Shown: positions 14,120-21,146 of the stretch, in pieces
Layout: the number at the start of each line of letters is the position of its first letter
Position numbering within the stretch: position 1 is the stretch's first letter
Virus record (IMG/VR): IMGVR_UViG_3300030106_001948
Location: 1-25,810 of that record
Strand: one strand, 5' to 3'
Origin: a virus
DNA: 25,810 nucleotides
Notes under the pieces: generated by a model
The model's input: the letters and a program-made list of their open reading frames with translations, nothing else
What the model was told of the DNA's origin: nothing
Database searches by the model: none
Program-made: the position numbers and the translations under genes

Positions 14120-14504
14120 TCTTATACAACCAGTATCTAAGATACTAGATAAAGCAATACCTGACCAAGATCTCAAACGAAAGTTATCCCATGAGATTGC
14201 AACCATGTCAGAGAAACACGCTCAGGAGTTGGCCCTCGCTCAAGTTAAGGTTAATGCTGCAGAAGCAGCTAGTGGAAGCTTGTTTAAAGGTGGGTGGAGG
14301 CCTTGCATTGGTTGGATCTGTGGGATTGCTTTTGGCTATCATTTTGTTCTTCAGCCAGTTATTATTTTTGTAGTGGCTTTAATTGGTATAGAAATACCAG
14401 AGTTGCCAGAGTTTGATATGGGTACACTTCTTACTGTCCTCGGAGGTATGCTCGGAATTGGAGGACTTAGAACCTATGAAAAGCAGAAAGGGTTAACAAA
14501 ATGA
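14103..14504 (+). CDS. Holin of the 3TM family
   Basis: A 133-aa membrane protein resembling the GTA_holin_3TM family, which makes the inner-membrane lesion that releases or activates the endolysin. A charged amphipathic N-terminal half (DLKRKLSHEIATMSEKHAQE, 24-43) leads to WRPCIGWICGIAFGYHFVLQ (65-84), a hallmark stretch, and membrane segments at about 68-95 and 108-124, ending YEKQKG. ATG 14103 is chosen over ATG 14082 because GGGGAGG (14094-14100) precedes it. The gene is coupled to the endolysin by ATGA. Confidence 0.78.
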   Translation: MGLLDNLIQPVSKILDKAIPDQDLKRKLSHEIATMSEKHAQELALAQVKVNAAEAASGSLFKGGWRPCIGWICGIAFGYHFVLQPVIIFVVALIGIEIPELPEFDMGTLLTVLGGMLGIGGLRTYEKQKGLTK

Positions 14505-14956
14505 GTTTTAAATTAAGTCAAAGATCTTTAGATAAATTAGAAGGTGTACATCCAGACATGGTTAAGTGTGTTAAAAGTGCCATAGAGTGGACTAAGGTGG
14601 ATTTCGGAGTGATTTGCGGGATGAGATCGGAAGCCGAACAACGCGAACTTGTCGCCAAGGGCGCGAGCCAAACAATGGCATCAAAACACCTTGAAGGTTT
14701 AGCTGTGGACCTCATGGCTTACTGCGGATCAAGGGCATCATGGGAGTTGAATCTTTATGATGATATTGCGGATGCAATGGCGCAAGCAAGTAAAACTCAT
14801 GGTGTTCCTATTAAATGGGGAGCAGCTTGGAGTATAGGAAATATAGCTCAATGGAATAGTAGTATGGAAGGTGCCATGAATAGTTACATTGATTTAAGAC
14901 GTAGCGAAGGCAGACGGCCCTTCATTGATGGACCTCATTTTGAACTGATACAATAA
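14501..14956 (+). CDS. M15 peptidase endolysin (VanY/L-Ala-D-Glu type)
   Basis: A 151-aa zinc peptidase that cuts peptidoglycan cross-peptides at lysis. The zinc site is complete: SKHLEGLAVDL with His63 and Asp70, and GPHFEL with His146. CGMRSEAEQRELVAKGAS (39-56) is the usual lead-in (RS..EQ..L...G.S). WGAAW (106-110) stands where WGGDW is common, so one acidic residue is missing, but the metal ligands are intact. There is no signal peptide, which fits release by the holin just upstream. ATG 14501 overlaps the holin stop. Confidence 0.88.
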   Translation: MSFKLSQRSLDKLEGVHPDMVKCVKSAIEWTKVDFGVICGMRSEAEQRELVAKGASQTMASKHLEGLAVDLMAYCGSRASWELNLYDDIADAMAQASKTHGVPIKWGAAWSIGNIAQWNSSMEGAMNSYIDLRRSEGRRPFIDGPHFELIQ

Positions 14957-14957
14957 A

Positions 14958-15158
14958 GTGTGGATGCCTATCATATTAGTGTGTTCTAGTGTTTATGCTG
15001 AAAGTTGTATGGTGGTCAGCAGAAATTGGGAGTTTTTTGAAACATCGGAAGCTTGTTTAGAGATTTCGGTAAGAAAAGCTAACATCTTATTTAGAAATCC
15101 TGCGGTATATCATGTAAAACCTTTGTGTCAGGAAATTATTTTAGATAAAGATACTTGA
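14958..15158 (+). CDS. Small secreted cysteine-containing protein
   Basis: A 66-aa protein starting at GTG 14958 (or ATG 14964, 64 aa). The start MPIILVCSSVYAESC reads as a short hydrophobic signal ending in SVYA/E, a plausible signal peptidase site. Cysteines occur in ESCMVV, SEACLE and PLCQE, so disulphides are possible in the periplasm. It follows the endolysin directly, where spanin-type genes often sit, but it lacks a clear lipobox with a proline-rich Rz1 body, so I do not call it a spanin. Confidence 0.5.
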   Translation: MWMPIILVCSSVYAESCMVVSRNWEFFETSEACLEISVRKANILFRNPAVYHVKPLCQEIILDKDT

Positions 15159-15198
15159 TTTTTTATAATTTCTCATATAATCCTATAAATAGTATAAT
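15155..15198 (+). promoter_or_regulatory. Promoter-like tract with CATATAATCCTATA box
   Basis: The gap between 15158 and 15221 has three TATAAT hexamers (15164, 15176, 15193) and TTGATT at 15155, 15 bases before the second. CATATAATCCTATA (15174-15187) is an exact copy of 1173-1186. It is the only sizeable gap between lysis and head genes and is a good candidate promoter for the GroES-scaffold-capsid set. Confidence 0.5.
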
Positions 15199-15220
15199 TT
15201 TTAGGGGCTTTTTTTAATTA

Positions 15221-15418
15221 ATGAGTGACATTTTTATTGCAGAAGCTGTTTTAAGGATTATAAAAGATAAAAGAAATAACATTGTGGACTTACTTCAGTA
15301 TGGCAATGTTAAATCTATGGAAAACTACCGTGAGTTAATGGGAAATCTTGAAGCCTTAGCTTACGTTGAACAGGAACTCAAGAGCCTGCTAACTAAACAG
15401 GAGCAAAATAATGAATGA
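15221..15418 (+). CDS. Conserved small helical phage protein
   Basis: A 65-aa, helical protein: EAVLRIIKDKRNNIVDLLQYGNVKS then ENYRELMGNLEALAYVEQELKSLL. I recall this pattern (a G-N-V-K-S...LxALxYVEQE core) in many marine phages, always small and near head genes, with no known role. It may be an assembly helper. The RBS is weak (AGGGG at 15203-15207 is far). It overlaps the GroES-like gene by eight bases, so the two are probably coupled. Confidence 0.65.
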   Translation: MSDIFIAEAVLRIIKDKRNNIVDLLQYGNVKSMENYRELMGNLEALAYVEQELKSLLTKQEQNNE

Positions 15419-15857
15419 AAGTGCAACCGTTGGTCTTACAGGGACCGAAGCAAGTGTATCAAATCTTGCAGATGCTTATGGAAATCAGAAATATTTAAAT
15501 CCAGAAGCTTTAAAAGGATCTCTTTTAGAGAGGTTACCCAATCCTACGGGTTGGAGAATATTAATTTTACCTTATCGTGGCAAGGGAAAGACGGAATCAG
15601 GGGTTTATCTACCTGATCAAGTCGTTGAGCAGAACCAAGTGTCTACACAAGTTGGTTACGTGCTTAAAATGGGGTCTTTATGTTATAAAGACAAAGAAAA
15701 ATTTCCAACAGAACCATGGTGTCAAGAAAAAGATTGGGTGATGTTTGCCCGATATGCCGGATCAAGGTTTAATATTGATGGTGGAGAGGTAAGAATACTT
15801 AATGATGATGAGATTTTGGCAAAAATACAAAATCCAGAAGATATTTTGCACTTTTAG
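15411..15857 (+). CDS. GroES-like co-chaperonin
   Basis: A 148-aa protein whose middle matches the Cpn10 fold: GWRILILPYRGKGKTESGVYLPD (47-69), where the start strand and the following flexible segment parallel the GroES mobile loop that docks on GroEL; then VGYVLKMGSL (81-90), WVMFARYAGSRFNIDGGEVRIL (109-130) and the end strand NDDEILAKI. Phage co-chaperonins such as T4 gp31 replace host GroES to fold the capsid protein. Its place just before scaffold and capsid fits that. The N-terminal 45 residues are extra. GGAG lies seven bases before ATG 15411. Confidence 0.75.
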   Translation: MNESATVGLTGTEASVSNLADAYGNQKYLNPEALKGSLLERLPNPTGWRILILPYRGKGKTESGVYLPDQVVEQNQVSTQVGYVLKMGSLCYKDKEKFPTEPWCQEKDWVMFARYAGSRFNIDGGEVRILNDDEILAKIQNPEDILHF

Positions 15858-15866
15858 GAGGTAATA

Positions 15867-16745
15867 ATGGCAGAAGATAAGCAAATTGAGCTTGAATTAG
15901 ATGATAATAAGGATGTTGAGGTAGAAGTTAAGCCTGAAAACACTGAAACAACAGATAAAGCTGTTCAAACGGAAGTAGTTGAGGATGATCAGTTTAAAAA
16001 AGCCGAATCATCCATGCAAAAACGTATAGATAAGCTTACAAAAAAGATGCGTGAGGCGGAAAGAAGAGAACACGAAGCACTTAATTTTGCTAGAAACGTG
16101 CAACAAGAATCAAACACGCTTAAATCAAGGTTAAATAATCTTGATAATAGTTATATTACAGAATATGACAACCGTTTAAAAAGTCAAATGACTCAAGCTG
16201 AAAAAGATTTGGCTAAAGCTATGGAGATAGGGGATTCGCAGGCAGCGGTTGTTGCAAACAAGCAAATTGCAGAACTTTCTGTACAAAATAGTCAATTAAA
16301 CCAAGCAAAAGCGCAACAACAACGCCAAAAACAAATTCGGCAACAACAAGCACTTGCTCCGCAGCCGAATCAACCCGCTCAACAACCTCAACAGGTACGA
16401 AGACCAGATCCTAAAGCGGAGGAGTGGGCAAGTAAAAATGATTGGTTTGGACAGGATGATGCCATGACTTTTGCAGCTTTTGGCATACATAAACGACTTG
16501 TCGAAGAAGAAGGGTTTGACCCGCAGAGCGATGAGTACTATACTGAGCTTGATCGACGTATTGAAGATAAATTTAATATGTCTTCTAAAGACACTGGCAG
16601 AAGACCCGTTCAGACTGTTGCTAGTGTACAAAGAAATTCTGGACGCAATAGTGGGAAGAAGGTTAGACTCACCCCTAGCCAAGTTGCAATAGCAAAGAAA
16701 TTGGGTGTGCCGCTTGAAGAATATGCGAAATACGTGAAGGAGTAA
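15867..16745 (+). CDS. Capsid scaffolding protein
   Basis: A 292-aa, helical, highly charged protein that probably guides capsid assembly and leaves the prohead. The N-terminus (1-45) is acidic, residues about 46-150 look like coiled coil (SSMQKRIDKLTKKMREAERR and on), about 148-178 is glutamine/proline-rich, and the C-terminus is basic with LTPSQVAIAKKLGVPLEEY (267-285), the part that would bind capsid protein. This acidic-coil-basic layout and the position before capsid are typical of podovirus scaffolds. A strong TAGGAGGT RBS is present (15856-15863). Confidence 0.8.
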   Translation: MAEDKQIELELDDNKDVEVEVKPENTETTDKAVQTEVVEDDQFKKAESSMQKRIDKLTKKMREAERREHEALNFARNVQQESNTLKSRLNNLDNSYITEYDNRLKSQMTQAEKDLAKAMEIGDSQAAVVANKQIAELSVQNSQLNQAKAQQQRQKQIRQQQALAPQPNQPAQQPQQVRRPDPKAEEWASKNDWFGQDDAMTFAAFGIHKRLVEEEGFDPQSDEYYTELDRRIEDKFNMSSKDTGRRPVQTVASVQRNSGRNSGKKVRLTPSQVAIAKKLGVPLEEYAKYVKE

Positions 16746-16749
16746 TATT

Positions 16750-17238
16750 ATGAGCATTGAAAATATAGATCAACCAATTAAGAGAACTTCTCGCGCAAAT
16801 GAAACAAGGGAGAAATCGGCTAAACGCAAGCCTTGGGCTCCCCCCTCTATGTTAGATGCACCACCTGCACCAGATGGATTTAAACATCGATGGATAAGGG
16901 CAGAAACTCGTGGATTTGATGACACTAAAAATATTAGTGCTAAGATGCGCGAGGGTTGGGAATTAGTTCGTAAGGATGAATTTCCTGATTTTGAAGCCCC
17001 TGTAATTGAATCAGGTAAATATGAAGGTGTGTTTGGCGTTGGAGGATTGATGCTTGCTCGTATTCCAGAGGAGACAGTCAAAGAAAGAACTGATTACTTT
17101 ACTTCAAAGAATCACGACCAGATGGAAGCTGTAGACTATGACATGATGCGAGAAAATGCACATTCAACCATGACGATTTCTAAACCAGATCGTCAATCTC
17201 GTGTAACCTTCGGTGGTCCTCCAAGAAACAAAGGATAG
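16750..17238 (+). CDS. Conserved head-region protein
   Basis: A 162-aa protein between scaffold and capsid. It has a basic, disordered start (PIKRTSRANETREKSAKRKP), a compact middle (PDGFKHRWIRAETRGFDDTK, REGWELVRKDEFPDFEAPVI) and a region GVFGVGGLMLARIPEETVKE. I recall similar proteins at this spot in marine phages. It is likely an assembly or head-associated protein, but the function is not established. RBS AAGGAG lies at 16737-16742. Confidence 0.65.
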   Translation: MSIENIDQPIKRTSRANETREKSAKRKPWAPPSMLDAPPAPDGFKHRWIRAETRGFDDTKNISAKMREGWELVRKDEFPDFEAPVIESGKYEGVFGVGGLMLARIPEETVKERTDYFTSKNHDQMEAVDYDMMRENAHSTMTISKPDRQSRVTFGGPPRNKG

Positions 17239-17267
17239 GACTACCCTAATTTGAGGAAGATAAATAA

Positions 17268-17918
17268 ATGGCAAATCAAGAAACAGCCTACGGTCTTCGT
17301 CCTATTGGGCTTGTTGGAAACGCAGCTAATACTACTGGGGTAACTCAGTATGAAATTGCTTCCAACAACACTAATGCTCTGTATAACGGTGCTATTGTGG
17401 TACCTACTGCAGCAGGTGTAATTGATCAGGCGGGTGCTACCAGTGGTGGTACTACGCAAGCATTAGGTGTCCTTATGGGTGTAGAGTACGTAGATAGTTC
17501 AACCAAAAAGGTAGTATTTAATAACTACTGGCCGGGTTCAAGTAACGTAAGTGTTGATACAAACTTTCCTGTGAAAGCTTTAGTAGCTGACAATCCAAAT
17601 CAGTTATTTAAAGTCGCATCAGACGCTACCCTTACAGATCGTGCTACTGCGTTAACAGCAATTTTTGCTAACGCTTCATTAGGAACTTCTGCTCGTACAG
17701 GTTCAACTAGTACAGGTAGAGCTAATGGCGCACTTGCCGTAAGTTCAATAGCGACTACAGCAACGCTTCCACTGAGAATTGTAGGCATAATGGATGACGA
17801 AGCTAACAGTGATTACACTGCAGCGGGTATACCACTCATTGTGCGAATCAATGCTCACTTTAATGCACCAACAAGTAGGTTTGATTCGCAGACAACTGCG
17901 ACATCAACCGGAATATAA
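17268..17918 (+). CDS. Head-associated structural protein (decoration-like)
   Basis: A 216-aa, threonine/alanine/serine-rich beta-type protein directly before the major capsid gene. It starts ANQETAYGLRPIGLVGNAAN, a beginning (GLRP.GL.G) I recall from marine phage virion proteins beside the capsid gene. Low charge, no cysteine and many short strands fit a capsid decoration or fibre-like role, which is inference. GAGGAAG (17253-17259) is the RBS. Confidence 0.65.
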   Translation: MANQETAYGLRPIGLVGNAANTTGVTQYEIASNNTNALYNGAIVVPTAAGVIDQAGATSGGTTQALGVLMGVEYVDSSTKKVVFNNYWPGSSNVSVDTNFPVKALVADNPNQLFKVASDATLTDRATALTAIFANASLGTSARTGSTSTGRANGALAVSSIATTATLPLRIVGIMDDEANSDYTAAGIPLIVRINAHFNAPTSRFDSQTTATSTGI

Positions 17919-17932
17919 GGAGGGATTAGACT

Positions 17933-18841
17933 ATGGCTATATCTCGCGCACAATTAGCGAAAGAGCTTGAACCCGGCCTTAATGCCTTGTTTGGGCTTGA
18001 ATATGATCGTTATGAAAACGAGCATTCTGAAGTATTTGACGAAGAAACATCAGACAGAGCTTTTGAAGAAGAAGTGATGCTTGGTGGTTTTTCAACTGCA
18101 CCCGTGAAGTCAGAGGGTGGAGCAATTAGTTTTGATGATGCACAAGAAACCTACACAGCTAGGTATACACATGAAACTATTGCTTTAGCTTTCTCAATAA
18201 CAGAAGAAGCGATTGAAGATAATCTTTATGATCGTTTAGCTTCTCGTTATACAAAGGCTCTTGCTAGATCTATGGCACAAACAAAGCAAATAAAAGCAGC
18301 AGCTATTTTAAATAATGCTTTTACTGCGGGTTCAAGTGCAATAGGTGATGGCGTGGCTTTATGTTCTGCTTCACACCCATCCTTATCAGGAAACCAAACC
18401 AATATATTAGCAACAGCAGCTGATCTTAATGAAACATCATTAGAGCAGATGTTAATTGATATTGCAGGTTTTACTGATGAGAGAGGACTAAAAATTGCAG
18501 TTAGAGGAACAAAGTTAATTATTCCAAAAGAATTGCAATTCATAGCAGAAAGAGTTCTTAACTCAAACCTACGTCCGGGAACAGCGGATAACGACATAAA
18601 TGCTAATAGAAGCATGGGAATGCTTCCAGAGGGCGCAGTCGTTAATCACTTTTTAACGGATACAGATGCGTTTTTTATCAAGACTGACGCTCCAAATGGT
18701 TTCAAAATGTTTAACAGAGCTGCTATTAAGACAGCTATGGAAGGAGATTTTGATACTGGAAACATGAGATTTAAAGCTCGTGAAAGATATTCTTTCGGTG
18801 TTTCAGATTGGCGTTGCGTTTTCGGTACACCCGGCGCATAA
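17933..18841 (+). CDS. Major capsid protein (Mu gpT-like, HK97 fold)
   Basis: A 302-aa protein matching the Mu-like gpT capsid family. Diagnostic stretches are LAKELEPGLNALFGLEYDRY (8-27), RYTHETIALAFSITEEAIEDNLYD (about 77-100), HPSLSGNQTN, IPKELQFIAERVLNS (about 199-213) and the C-terminal RFKARERYSFGVSDWRCVFG. No long scaffold domain is fused, which agrees with the separate scaffold gene. An AGGAGGG RBS sits at 17919-17925. Two hairpins follow the stop, so it ends a transcription unit. Confidence 0.88.
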   Translation: MAISRAQLAKELEPGLNALFGLEYDRYENEHSEVFDEETSDRAFEEEVMLGGFSTAPVKSEGGAISFDDAQETYTARYTHETIALAFSITEEAIEDNLYDRLASRYTKALARSMAQTKQIKAAAILNNAFTAGSSAIGDGVALCSASHPSLSGNQTNILATAADLNETSLEQMLIDIAGFTDERGLKIAVRGTKLIIPKELQFIAERVLNSNLRPGTADNDINANRSMGMLPEGAVVNHFLTDTDAFFIKTDAPNGFKMFNRAAIKTAMEGDFDTGNMRFKARERYSFGVSDWRCVFGTPGA

Positions 18842-18842
18842 T

Positions 18843-18861
18843 AGAAAAATTCAATTTTTCT
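18843..18861 (+). repeat. Perfect 9-bp inverted repeat after capsid gene
   Basis: AGAAAAATT (18843-18851) and AATTTTTCT (18853-18861) flank a single C, right after the double stop TAATAG. Being AT-only, it is a weak hairpin, but it precedes a strong GC hairpin and could shape RNA decay. Confidence 0.5.
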
Positions 18862-18872
18862 CCGTAAACTTT

Positions 18873-18906
18873 GGGGGCGGATTTATTCGCCCCTTTCTTT
18901 TTTAAA
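18873..18906 (+). terminator. Rho-independent terminator after capsid
   Basis: GGGGCG (18874-18879) pairs with CGCCCC (18888-18893) over an eight-base loop, followed by TTTCTTTTTT. It closes the head operon. Confidence 0.85.
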
Positions 18907-18916
18907 AAAAATAATG

Positions 18917-18975
18917 TATAATGCCTTATCTTTGACAATCACAATGGTGTGATTGACGTTTGCCAAGACAGGAGA
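18917..18975 (+). promoter_or_regulatory. Promoter/operator candidate and RBS
   Basis: TATAAT (18917-18922) follows the terminator. CAATCACA (18936-18943) and TGTGATTG (18948-18955) form a perfect 8-bp inverted repeat with a four-base centre, overlapping TTGACA (18932-18937) and TTGACG (18953-18958). This looks like an operator next to a promoter, but no clean 17-base -35/-10 spacing is visible. AGGAGA (18970-18975) serves ATG 18983. Confidence 0.5.
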
Positions 18976-18982
18976 TAATATT

Positions 18983-19699
18983 ATGGCTGTACATTTTACC
19001 GGACCAATACTTTTCGCAGGGAAAGACGGTCAAAAAAAGTGGTTTGAAAACCTTCCAATAGATAAAAACCCGGATTATCTAGTTTATATGGATGACTTTA
19101 CAGGGGTTGCCTTAGACAATACAAACGATTGGACTGTTCTTAAAGATTCTAGTGCTTCTGCAGCAATTGCTGCTGATGTTGTAAACGGGGCGGTTACTTT
19201 AAGCTCTCAGGCTACAACAGATAATGATGGTGCTTCTATCCAAGGTAATGAAATATTTGCAGTATCTTCAGGAAGAGATATTTGGTTTGAAACTAAAATA
19301 ACCCCGACTGATGCTGAAGGTGATGCAATGGATATTTGCGTTGGTTTAACAGTTAATTTTGCTACCAATCCAGAGAATATGTTGGCTGCAGCTGACAGAA
19401 TTGTTTTTCAGATAGACGACGGAGATAGCAATATTGATTGTGTAACTGAAAAAGATGGAACGGCAACAACAACAGATTCTGGTGTTGATATTGCAAGTGG
19501 AACCGCAGTGACACTTGGTTTTCATGTTAAAGGAACAGGTAGTGTAGAATTTTTTGTTAATAGGAACTTAGTGGCTACACATACCGCTAATATTCCAGAT
19601 GACGAAAACTTAGCTCTTGGAGCAATGGAACTATCAGGTTCTGCAACAGGAACTAAATCAATGAACATTGACTATATGTTTGCTGCACAAAACAGATAA
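18983..19699 (+). CDS. Lectin-like beta-sandwich virion protein
   Basis: A 238-aa, acidic, beta-rich protein that looks like a concanavalin A-type jelly roll: DDFTGVALDNTNDWTVLKDS, AVTLSSQATTDNDGASIQ, GRDIWFETKITPTDAEGDAM, AVTLGFHVKGTGSVEFFVN and the final NIDYMFAAQNR give alternating strands. Such domains bind sugars or build capsid fibres. I recall this protein type next to marine phage capsid genes. ATG 18983 is chosen over TTG 18953 because AGGAGA precedes it. It begins a new unit after the terminator. Confidence 0.65.
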   Translation: MAVHFTGPILFAGKDGQKKWFENLPIDKNPDYLVYMDDFTGVALDNTNDWTVLKDSSASAAIAADVVNGAVTLSSQATTDNDGASIQGNEIFAVSSGRDIWFETKITPTDAEGDAMDICVGLTVNFATNPENMLAAADRIVFQIDDGDSNIDCVTEKDGTATTTDSGVDIASGTAVTLGFHVKGTGSVEFFVNRNLVATHTANIPDDENLALGAMELSGSATGTKSMNIDYMFAAQNR

Positions 19700-19710
19700 T
19701 GGAGGGTTAG

Positions 19711-19884
19711 ATGGCTGAAAGAAAAAGAGCCAGAACTAAATCGGGAAAATTTATTCCGGACGATCCAAATACGCCTGAAAACGAAGCTTGGGTCACTACT
19801 AAATCTAACTCCAAAAAAGCACTCCCGCCAAAAGGGAGTGCCGAATATAAATCCATGCTTTTGCGTGGTGAGATAAAGGAGTAA
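19711..19884 (+). CDS. Small conserved basic phage protein (57 aa)
   Basis: ATG 19711 with GGAGGG (19701-19706) upstream encodes AERKRARTKSGKFIPDDPNT then PENEAW and a basic helical end. The pattern (KRARTxxGxFxxDDPxTPExNEAW) is one I recall from many phages near structural genes; its function is unknown. A perfect hairpin, GCACTCCC/GGGAGTGC (19819-19826/19834-19841), lies in the coding region. Confidence 0.7.
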   Translation: MAERKRARTKSGKFIPDDPNTPENEAWVTTKSNSKKALPPKGSAEYKSMLLRGEIKE

Positions 19885-19887
19885 TTA

Positions 19888-20292
19888 ATGGCAGATGCAG
19901 TTACCTCACAAACAATAATTGATGGACCAAAAACAGCGGTAATGAAGTTTACCAATATATCAGATGGATCTGGTGAATCTGCTGTAACAAAGGTTGATGT
20001 TAGTGCTTTAAACGCAAGTGCAGATGGAGATACCTGTACGGGCGTTGTTATTGAAAAAATGTGGTGGCAATGTATTGGTATGAAAGTACAAATACTTTTT
20101 GATGCTGATACGGATGTTTTTTGCATTGAGTTAGGTGAAAATCAGAGTGGTCATCACGATTATACAAGTTTTGGTGGATTAACAAATAATGCAGGAACAG
20201 GAGTTACTGGAGATGTATTGTTTACAACGGTTGGTCATACTAGTGCGGATACTTACACGGTAGTGTTGTATATGCGTAAGAAATATGGCTAA
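19888..20292 (+). CDS. Conserved beta-rich virion protein
   Basis: A 134-aa protein with many strands and few charges: TVKFTN-type start, then EKMWWQCIGMKVQILFDADT and a glycine/threonine-rich end GGLTNNAGTGVTGDVLFTTV...VVLYMRKKYG. I recall this end (NNAGTGVTGDVLFTT) in marine podovirus-like phages among virion genes. Probably a structural component such as a head or tail accessory protein. AAAGGAG (19875-19881) is the RBS. Confidence 0.65.
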   Translation: MADAVTSQTIIDGPKTAVMKFTNISDGSGESAVTKVDVSALNASADGDTCTGVVIEKMWWQCIGMKVQILFDADTDVFCIELGENQSGHHDYTSFGGLTNNAGTGVTGDVLFTTVGHTSADTYTVVLYMRKKYG

Positions 20293-20563
20293 GGATAAGA
20301 TGCCAAAACGTAATAAAAAGAATTTCCGCCCCACAAAAAAAGGGGCGGGAATGACTGAAGCAGGTGTAAGAGCATATAGAAGAAAAAATCCCGGTTCTAA
20401 ATTAAAAACGGCCGTTACAAAGAAAAAAGGTCTAACCAAATCAGAAAAAGCAAGACGTAAATCATTTTGTGCAAGATCCGCAGGTCAAATGAAAAAATTT
20501 CCAAAAGCTGCCAAAGATCCAAATAGCCGTTTAAGACAGGCTAGAAAAAGATGGAGGTGTTAA
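20285..20563 (+). CDS. DUF6321-like small basic protein
   Basis: A 92-aa, very basic protein. PTKKGAGMTEAGVRAYRRKN then PGSKLKTAVT and RRKSFCARSAGQMKKFP fit what I recall as DUF6321, found in many tailed phages. Eight-base overlap with the gene before. Its high charge suggests nucleic-acid or virion binding; the role is unknown. ATG 20285 lacks a strong RBS; ATG 20300 with AAGGAT upstream is an alternative start. Confidence 0.7.
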   Translation: MAKDKMPKRNKKNFRPTKKGAGMTEAGVRAYRRKNPGSKLKTAVTKKKGLTKSEKARRKSFCARSAGQMKKFPKAAKDPNSRLRQARKRWRC

Positions 20564-20778
20564 TGCCAAATAAATTACCAAGAGGTTTGAGCTATTATAA
20601 AAAAGGTGGAGAGGCAAAATCAAAAGGCAGTAAAATATGCCCTGAGGGAAAAGCTTGGGCACAAAGGACTTTTGATACATATCCGTCTGCTTACGCTAAT
20701 ATGGCGGCTTCAAAGTATTGTAAGGACCCTAATTATGCAAAAAAGGCAAAAGGTAAGAAAAAGAAAAAGGTAGCTTAA
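20563..20778 (+). CDS. Small Cys-containing basic protein (71 aa)
   Basis: ATG 20563 follows GGAGG (20553-20557) and overlaps the previous TAA, so it is better than ATG 20551. The protein has KICPEGKAWAQRTFDTYPSA and YANMAASKYCKDPNYAKKAK, two cysteines spaced like a single disulphide or metal pair, and a poly-lysine tail. I recall this type (CPEGKAWA..TF..YPSAYAN..ASKYCKDP) from marine phages. Function unknown. Confidence 0.7.
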   Translation: MPNKLPRGLSYYKKGGEAKSKGSKICPEGKAWAQRTFDTYPSAYANMAASKYCKDPNYAKKAKGKKKKKVA

Positions 20779-21146
20779 TGGGAAAATTAAAAGATTGGGC
20801 AAATCAAAATTGGGTAAGGATAGGTACAGATGGTAAAATTAAAGGTAAATGCGGTACTTCAAAAGATAAAAAAAATCCTGATAGGTGTCTTCCTATGGCG
20901 AAAGCAAGAAGTCTCTCCCAAAAAGAGAGGGCGGCCACCGCAAGAAAAAAGAAAAAAGAAGGAGCCAAAGGCAAAACGGTTGTTAAAAATACCAAGGCTG
21001 CCGAAGTAAAGTTCGCTAGTTTAGGGGGTGAAATGATAGCAAAAAGACCTTACAAGGGTAAAAAGAAAGAGGGGGTTGTTGCCAGAGGTTGCGGAATAGT
21101 TATGGAAAAGAAAAGAAAACATACGAAAGGGTCGGTTAGTGCCTAA
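20778..21146 (+). CDS. DUF5872-like basic protein
   Basis: A 122-aa, lysine-rich protein. The first 55 residues (LKDWANQNWVRIGTDGKIKG, KCGTSKDKKNPDRCLPMAKA, RSLSQKERAATARKKK) fit a family I remember as DUF5872, widespread in phages and some giant viruses. The tail EGVVARGCGIVMEKKRKH repeats the RG.G style of other small proteins here. ATG overlaps the upstream stop. The paired cysteines (25 and 37, approximate) might bind metal. Function unknown. Confidence 0.65.
   Translation: MGKLKDWANQNWVRIGTDGKIKGKCGTSKDKKNPDRCLPMAKARSLSQKERAATARKKKKEGAKGKTVVKNTKAAEVKFASLGGEMIAKRPYKGKKKEGVVARGCGIVMEKKRKHTKGSVSA

Noticed and set aside
14958-15158. Spanin (Rz/Rz1) call
   Set aside because: There is no clear lipobox with proline-rich body and no overlapping partner gene; only the location fits.
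16296-16757. 153-aa minus-strand frame
   Set aside because: Antisense shadow of the scaffold gene with low-complexity leucine/serine runs and no start signal.
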